A DNA stretch of 64,000 nucleotides from Streptomyces sp. Ag109_O5-1. GTDB lineage: Bacteria > Actinomycetota > Actinomycetes > Streptomycetales > Streptomycetaceae. The notes beneath the pieces were generated by a model. That model ran no database searches, was not told the origin of the DNA, and saw only the letters and a program-made list of their open reading frames with translations. Positions 59,766-64,000 of this stretch are shown here, piece by piece (position 1 is the first letter of the stretch; every line of letters starts with the position of its first letter). The stretch is taken from the NCBI RefSeq assembly GCF_003814875.1, contig NZ_RKQF01000002.1, forward strand, positions 1 to 64,000, given 5' to 3'. A program made the position numbers and the translations under genes.

Positions 59766-60458
59766 TCACGATGATTCCACGTCGGGGCAGTCCGACGCTG
59801 ATCCCTGGTGAGTGAGGGCGGCAAAGCACCGGTGCCCGCTCGTCCACTGGTCGGCGACACTGAAGGCAAGGTCCTCGGCGACCCTGTGGAGCGCCTGTCG
59901 CCCCAGTCGGGCCCAGGGAAAGAACGGACCGCTCCGGCCCTGAAGGTCCTCGAACCGGACGGTGCAGAGCTCTTCGACGTCGCGGGGGTCGACTTCGACG
60001 ACGAGGCGCCCGGCGGGGGCGATGAGCCGACCGCATCGGCGCAGCAGGCCACGCGGATCGCCTCCGATGCCGATGTTGCCGTCGATGAGGAGGACCGTCT
60101 GCCAGCCTGTCTCAGCCGGCAGCCGGTCGAAGACCGATCGGCAGAGTGCGAGCCCGCCCAGGGCGGTGGTCAGGGCGATCGCACGAGGAGCGATGTCGAC
60201 CCCGAGGGCGAAGACCCCCCGGCTCAGGAGTGCCCTGCACATGCGACCCGGGCCGCAGCCGACATCGAGGACGGGGCCGATGCAGCGTTCCAGTACGGTC
60301 TTGTCGGCCTCCGTGGGCTGCTCGTGCCAGCGGTGCACCGGCATCCGGATCCGGCGCCCGTCTACCTGTCGTAGATACACAAGTCGTCGGCCGGGTTGCA
60401 GGGCCATCGCGTAGGGATCCTCGTCTGCCCCGTACGACTCGTCCTCATCGGTGGTCAT
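59766..60458 (-). CDS. SAM-dependent methyltransferase
   Basis: The protein has 230 aa. The class I SAM site is plain: CIGPVLDVGCGPGRMCRAL (motif I, about 60-78), GVDIAPRAIALT (acidic loop) and LLIDGNIGIGG (motif II/III). The first 55 residues are acidic and include YLRQVDGRRIRMPVHRWHEQ. It is the last gene of a three-gene minus-strand operon, overlapping the membrane-protein gene by 4 nt (ATGA). The substrate is unknown; linkage to a molybdoenzyme is common in actinomycetes. Confidence 0.85.
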   Translation of the reverse strand: MTTDEDESYGADEDPYAMALQPGRRLVYLRQVDGRRIRMPVHRWHEQPTEADKTVLERCIGPVLDVGCGPGRMCRALLSRGVFALGVDIAPRAIALTTALGGLALCRSVFDRLPAETGWQTVLLIDGNIGIGGDPRGLLRRCGRLIAPAGRLVVEVDPRDVEELCTVRFEDLQGRSGPFFPWARLGRQALHRVAEDLAFSVADQWTSGHRCFAALTHQGSASDCPDVESS

Positions 60459-60958
60459 GGTTTGGCGCCATCGTCTGAGGCGGGCGGGCTCTCGTCGCTG
60501 CGGCCGCCCCGCCGCACGCGGCGGAGCCTGAACGCGAAGGTCATCGCGGAAGCCGCGAAGAGCACGCCGGTGATCGCCAGCCATCGGCCGAGGTAGACGC
60601 TGTCGGGCAGCCCGGTGTCACCGAGGTAGGGCACCGCCAGGCGGAAGACGAGGGGGAACCAGACCAGCAGGAGCAGACCCGACAGGAAGGCGGGAACCCG
60701 CAGGTGGTTGATCCACGGCACCGTCGGCGCGTCGGTTGCGCGATGCCGCAGCACGGAGAGGGCAGACAGGTCGGCCAGCGAGTACAGGGGCAGCAGGATG
60801 AGATCGTGCAGGATCGCCGCGCCGACGAACCAGATCGCCACCTCCCAGGGCTGGACGGCAAACAGGCGCACCATGGCGTAGCCGGTGAGGGCGAACGAGG
60901 CGATCAGGACGAGCAGGTGCAGGGGTCTGGAGCCGTACCAGCGGACGAATCGTGCCAT
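60455..60958 (-). CDS. Small integral membrane protein of the molybdoenzyme operon
   Basis: The protein has 167 aa with four predicted helices (LHLLVLIASFALTGYAMVRL, VAIWFVGAAILHDLILLPLY, FLSGLLLLVWFPLVF and WLAITGVLFAASAMTFAFRL). The His-containing second helix could sit near a haem or quinone site, but no known family is recognised. The start at 60958 is 3 bp past the molybdoenzyme stop, and the stop overlaps the methyltransferase start. It may assist or anchor the oxidoreductase. Confidence 0.75.
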   Translation of the reverse strand: MARFVRWYGSRPLHLLVLIASFALTGYAMVRLFAVQPWEVAIWFVGAAILHDLILLPLYSLADLSALSVLRHRATDAPTVPWINHLRVPAFLSGLLLLVWFPLVFRLAVPYLGDTGLPDSVYLGRWLAITGVLFAASAMTFAFRLRRVRRGGRSDESPPASDDGAKP

Positions 60959-60960
60959 GG

Positions 60961-62397
60961 TCACGTCCTGAAGGTGAGCCGGTGAACCCATTTGGTGTTG
61001 TTCACGCCGGGGTTGGCCGGGACGATGATGCGGGCCGGATAGCCGTGGTCGAGCGAGAGGTCCGCGCCGTTGACACGGAGGGCGAGCAGCGCTCGGGGGT
61101 CGCGGATCTGGTTGCCCCGCAGCACCACCCTGGTGAAGGGGCCGGGGGGCTGGATCGACTGGACCAGGACGCTTCCCGCACCAGGCAGGCCGGACAGGGC
61201 GGCGAGGTCGGCCAGCCGTAGGCCGCTCCAGTGCTGGTCCTCGGTGGACCAGCCCTCCACGCAGGCGATCGGCAGTGCGGCGGCGTGCTGGGGCATCGCC
61301 AGGAGCTGCTCGCGGGTGAACACCCGTGGCGCTCCACGCCCGTGCACCTCCAGCCGCCAGGTGGGGCCGACGAGCGCGGGGGTGACGCCGACCTTCGCCG
61401 CCGTCTTGTTGATCTGGAAGCTGTTCGGGCCGGTGCCCGGATCGCGGTTGTGCGGTGCGAGCAGAGCTGTGCCGCGCAGCCAGCCGCCGATGCTCTGTCC
61501 GGCGGTCACGACGAGGAGGAGCAGCGATCCCGCGCCCACCATGCCGAGTGCGCCGCGGCGGGTCATCGTCGGCGGGGCGGGGGCGACCGCCACCAGGCCG
61601 TCGGGATCGGGAGGTTCGGACACGGTGTGGGCGAGGTCGGTGCGCAGCTCGGCGCCCAGGCTGCGCGAGCGCAGGGCCCGGGTCATCCGGCCCAGTCTCA
61701 GGCACACGTGGACGACGAAGGCGGCGATGAACACCCAGGCGCCGTAGAAGTGCAGGCGGTAGAACGAGCCAGGGAAGACGTAGTAGAGCTGGATGTTGAG
61801 GATTCCGGTGACGAATTCGAAGATGACGCCGCCGACCAGCATCAGCAGGGACAGCCTCTCCAGGCCGTGGGCGAGGGAGCGTACCGGCAGCCATTCGAAC
61901 AGCTTCGGGATCACCGACCACAACTTGGCCAGCAGCACCGGCACGAGCACCACGCCCAGCGTCACGTGCACGCCCTGGAGCAGCCGGTAGAGCCAGTACG
62001 GGTGGGTGGGCCAGCTGAAGAGGTAGAAGCCCAGGACGCCCTTGTCGGGGGTCTCGTCGTTGAGGGGGCTCAGATCGGGGTTGTAGGCGGCGTAGGAAAG
62101 CAGTCCGGTGATGAACAGCAGCGGAATGCCGACCAGTAGAACCAGGCCGAATACCGATGTCAGCCAGGGCCCGCGGATCGGACTGCGCCAGAATCCGGGG
62201 CGGAACGGCCCCGGAGGCGGAGGCAGCTGCCCGACACGGTGCGCCGCCGCACGAGTACGGGCGGCGGCCACCGACACCGCAGCCGCCCCAGCGGTGCGCA
62301 CACGCTTCAGCCGCTCCCCCACACGCTTCCCGGCTGGTTTTTGGCGTCGCGATCCACTCGATGGGGTCGAGCCCGAGGGCAATCCGCTACTTGCCAT
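60961..62397 (-). CDS. Membrane-bound sulfite-oxidase-like molybdopterin oxidoreductase with cytochrome b561-like domain
   Basis: The protein has 478 aa. After a basic, Pro-rich cytosolic tail (about 1-75) come five or so helices (PWLTSVFGLVLLVGIPLLF, PYWLYRLLQGVHVTLGVVLV, FYGAWVFIAAFVVHVCLRLG) with His residues placed as in b-type cytochromes. From about residue 320 the sulfite-oxidase-type molybdopterin domain follows: LEVHGRGAPRVFTREQLLAM, the molybdenum Cys in ALPIACVEGWSTEDQHW and GYPARIIVPANPGV. It probably passes electrons between the quinone pool and an unknown substrate outside the membrane. AAGGAG lies 6 nt before the ATG. Confidence 0.88.
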   Translation of the reverse strand: MASSGLPSGSTPSSGSRRQKPAGKRVGERLKRVRTAGAAAVSVAAARTRAAAHRVGQLPPPPGPFRPGFWRSPIRGPWLTSVFGLVLLVGIPLLFITGLLSYAAYNPDLSPLNDETPDKGVLGFYLFSWPTHPYWLYRLLQGVHVTLGVVLVPVLLAKLWSVIPKLFEWLPVRSLAHGLERLSLLMLVGGVIFEFVTGILNIQLYYVFPGSFYRLHFYGAWVFIAAFVVHVCLRLGRMTRALRSRSLGAELRTDLAHTVSEPPDPDGLVAVAPAPPTMTRRGALGMVGAGSLLLLVVTAGQSIGGWLRGTALLAPHNRDPGTGPNSFQINKTAAKVGVTPALVGPTWRLEVHGRGAPRVFTREQLLAMPQHAAALPIACVEGWSTEDQHWSGLRLADLAALSGLPGAGSVLVQSIQPPGPFTRVVLRGNQIRDPRALLALRVNGADLSLDHGYPARIIVPANPGVNNTKWVHRLTFRT

Positions 62398-62541
62398 CGG
62401 CGTCTCCTTCCATCGGCGAGCGACTTCCGCGACGGGGCATGTCACGACCGGCTTCTGAACGAACGAGGCTCATGCCGGCCGGCGCGGGCCAGGTGAGCTG
62501 TCTGCTCCCCGGGGCGAGTGGCTGCCCGGCCACCGGGGTCG

Positions 62542-63279
62542 CTATCGGTGTTCCGGGTTTTCATAGTCGCGGCGGCAGCCGGCGTCCCAGGCGGTGCGCT
62601 GGTTGCCGTAGGCCGGAATGCCGCCGAGGTCCTTCAGCGCGCGGGCCAGGTGCAGCAGGTTCCAGGTCATGAAGGTGGTGTTGCGGTTGGTGAAGTCGTT
62701 CTCCGGGCCGCCGGAGCCAGGATCGAGGTACGAGGGGCCGGGGCCGGCCTCGCCGATCCATCCGGCGTCCGCCTGGGGCGGGATGGTGTATCCGAGGTGT
62801 TGCAGGCTGTAGAGGACGTTCATGGCGCAGTGCTTGACGCCGTCCTCGTTGCCGGTGATCAGGCAGCCGCCGACACGGCCATAATAGGCGTACTGGCCCG
62901 CTTCGTTGAGCAGGCTGGAGCACGCGTAGAGACGTTCGATCACCTGCTTCATCACGGAGCTGTTGTCGCCCAGCCAGATGGGGCCGGCCAGCACGAGGAT
63001 GTCGGCGGCCTGGACCTGCTGGTACAGGTCCGGCCAGGCGTCCGTCTCCCAGCCGTGTTCCGTCATGTCGGGCCACACACCGGTGGCGATGTCGTGGTCC
63101 ACGGCCCGGATGACATCGACGTGCACTCCCTGCGCATCCAGGATCGCGGTGCTCCGGTCGATCAGCCCCTGGGTGTTGCTCGTCTCCGGCGAACGCTTCA
63201 GGGTGCAGTTGATCACCAGAGCACGCAGGTCGTCGTACCGGGCCGGTGGTGCGTCGGTGGCGGGCGACGAAGCGGTCAC
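62542..63279 (-). CDS. NADPH-dependent FMN reductase / flavodoxin-fold protein
   Basis: The protein has 245 aa. A flavodoxin-like core shows RALVINCTLKRSPETSNTQG (FMN phosphate loop), LVLAGPIWLGDNSSVMKQVI and YGRVGGCLITGNEDGVKH. The C-terminal part is longer than the basic family (about 185 aa), with DPGSGGPENDFTNRNTTFM. The GTG at 63279 has GGGAGG 7 nt upstream; the upstream extension in the frame is ignored. It may supply reduced flavin or act on quinones. It is divergent from the acetolactate-synthase-like gene. Confidence 0.85.
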   Translation of the reverse strand: MTASSPATDAPPARYDDLRALVINCTLKRSPETSNTQGLIDRSTAILDAQGVHVDVIRAVDHDIATGVWPDMTEHGWETDAWPDLYQQVQAADILVLAGPIWLGDNSSVMKQVIERLYACSSLLNEAGQYAYYGRVGGCLITGNEDGVKHCAMNVLYSLQHLGYTIPPQADAGWIGEAGPGPSYLDPGSGGPENDFTNRNTTFMTWNLLHLARALKDLGGIPAYGNQRTAWDAGCRRDYENPEHR

Positions 63280-63503
63280 ACAGTCCTCCCAGAGCCCTGC
63301 CGCTGCACGATGCGCGGCGGCACGTCCACATCCAGAGCCACCGTGCAGGCCGAACGCGGCAGCCGCCACCGCAGCGCACCCAGACGGGCCTGGCATTGAC
63401 CCGATGCATGAGCTGACGCTGCCGGGGGCGATACCCCTAGCGGCCACCCCCGTTCGGCGCCGGATCAGTGGCCGAGACAGGCGAGCGTGCCTACGTTCGG
63501 CCC

Positions 63504-64000
63504 ATGGGCACCCAGGGCGCGACCGAGTCGCGAAACACGGCAGCAGTGGAGGACGTCGCGCATCTCCTGGTGCGTTGTCTGCGGGCCGAGGGCGTGGAGT
63601 ACGTCTTCGGGATTCCCGGCGAGGAGAACATCCGCTTCGTCGACGCGCTGAACGGCTCCGGGATCCGGTACATCCTGGTGCGCCATGAGCAGGCCGCCTC
63701 GTTCATGGCGGAGATCTACGGGCGGCTGACCGGCCGGGCCGGAGTGTGCTCGGCCACCTTGGGACCCGGTGCGATCAATCTGCTGCTCGGCACCGCGGAC
63801 GCCATGACCAACAGCGCGCCGATGGTCGCCCTGGCCGCCCAGGGCTCCCTGCGCCGTACCCACAAGGAGTCGCACCAGGTCATCGACCTGGTGTCGATGT
63901 TCGCCCCCGTCACCCAGTGGGCGGCCCAGATCGAGTGTCCGGACGCGGTGCCGGAGATGACCCGCAAAGCGTTCAAGACCGCGCAGAGCGAGCGCCCCGG
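63504..64000 (+). CDS. Acetolactate-synthase-like ThDP enzyme, 5' part (runs off the window)
   Basis: The visible 165 residues start at ATG 63504 and form a ThDP PYR domain: CLRAEGVEYVFGIPGEENIR, ILVRHEQAASFMAEIYGRLT with the catalytic Glu, GVCSATLGPGAINLLLGTAD and HQVIDLVSMFAPVTQWAAQI. EENI instead of GxxL in the first loop is typical of catabolic acetolactate synthases. The rest lies beyond 64000. It is a different group from the ThDP enzyme at 53689. Confidence 0.85.
   Translation, partial: MGTQGATESRNTAAVEDVAHLLVRCLRAEGVEYVFGIPGEENIRFVDALNGSGIRYILVRHEQAASFMAEIYGRLTGRAGVCSATLGPGAINLLLGTADAMTNSAPMVALAAQGSLRRTHKESHQVIDLVSMFAPVTQWAAQIECPDAVPEMTRKAFKTAQSERP

Noticed and set aside
1..64000. 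CRISPR array, tRNA, rRNA, prophage or large biosynthetic cluster
   Set aside because: No regularly spaced repeats, no recognisable RNA genes, no phage structural genes and no PKS/NRPS modules were found on reading both strands.

Overview
GC-rich (about 70%), densely packed DNA with GTG/TTG starts, many 4-nt ATGA/GTGA overlaps, Tat and lipoprotein signals, FadR/TetR/MarR/PucR regulators and Streptomyces-type insertion sequences. It looks like accessory DNA of a Streptomyces or close actinomycete relative. No rRNA, tRNA, CRISPR array, phage module or polyketide/NRPS gene was seen.

Region 1 (1-22.3 kb) is a deoxy-hexose utilisation locus, best read as L-fucose and possibly L-galactose. It has a secreted beta-helix protein, two FadR-type regulators, a CUT1 ABC sugar importer without its own ATPase, an uncharacterised cytosolic 678-aa protein, a mutarotase, a lactonase, a Zn-dehydrogenase, a KduD-like SDR, a KDPG-aldolase, a KDG-kinase-like PfkB protein and an aldose 1-dehydrogenase. 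A secreted GH29 alpha-L-fucosidase follows. The sugar is presumably released outside, imported, oxidised to the lactone and hydrolysed to the aldonate. No aldonate dehydratase is present, and the kinase/aldolase pair does not fit a 6-deoxy sugar, so the lower pathway is uncertain. An IS5-family element (22.3-23.2 kb) and a 517-bp inverted fragment of it (18.16-18.68 kb) bracket the fucosidase.

Region 2 (22-29.6 kb) is a scarred zone of gene fragments: ParB-like, DUF4177, MFS, an SDR/TetR divergent pair missing both 5' ends, a DUF6262-like tail and a hydrolase/alcohol-dehydrogenase chimera. Intact TetR, serine hydrolase and PucR genes lie among them.

Region 3 (29.6-42.6 kb and 50.8-56.3 kb) looks like catabolism of p-hydroxyphenyl (lignin-type) aromatics. 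It holds two vanillyl-alcohol-oxidase-family flavoenzymes flanking a complete Liv-type ABC importer, two aldehyde dehydrogenases, SDRs, a DUF2236 protein, an NTF2-like protein, a VOC protein, a ThDP carboligase/lyase and a broken carotenoid/lignostilbene-type dioxygenase. A MarR gene sits in the middle. A 14-bp motif, CTnAGA-nn-TCTnAG, occurs at the MarR promoter, at an SDR/NTF2 divergent promoter, at the first VAO promoter and, 19 kb away, at the VOC/ALDH divergent promoter. This suggests one regulon.

Region 4 (42.6-50.6 kb) splits region 3. It carries an IS701-like element, IS fragments, an SDR/TetR-remnant pair and a TetR/MMPL transporter pair. The two TetR sequences are inverted 438-bp identical blocks, and both divergent promoters carry the same double TTGCAG-N4-CTGCAA operator layout.

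Region 5 (56.3-64 kb) has an IS630-family element, a MarR/MFS efflux pair, a three-gene operon (membrane-anchored sulfite-oxidase-like molybdoenzyme, membrane protein, methyltransferase), an FMN-reductase-like gene and the 5' part of an acetolactate-synthase-like gene cut by the window edge.
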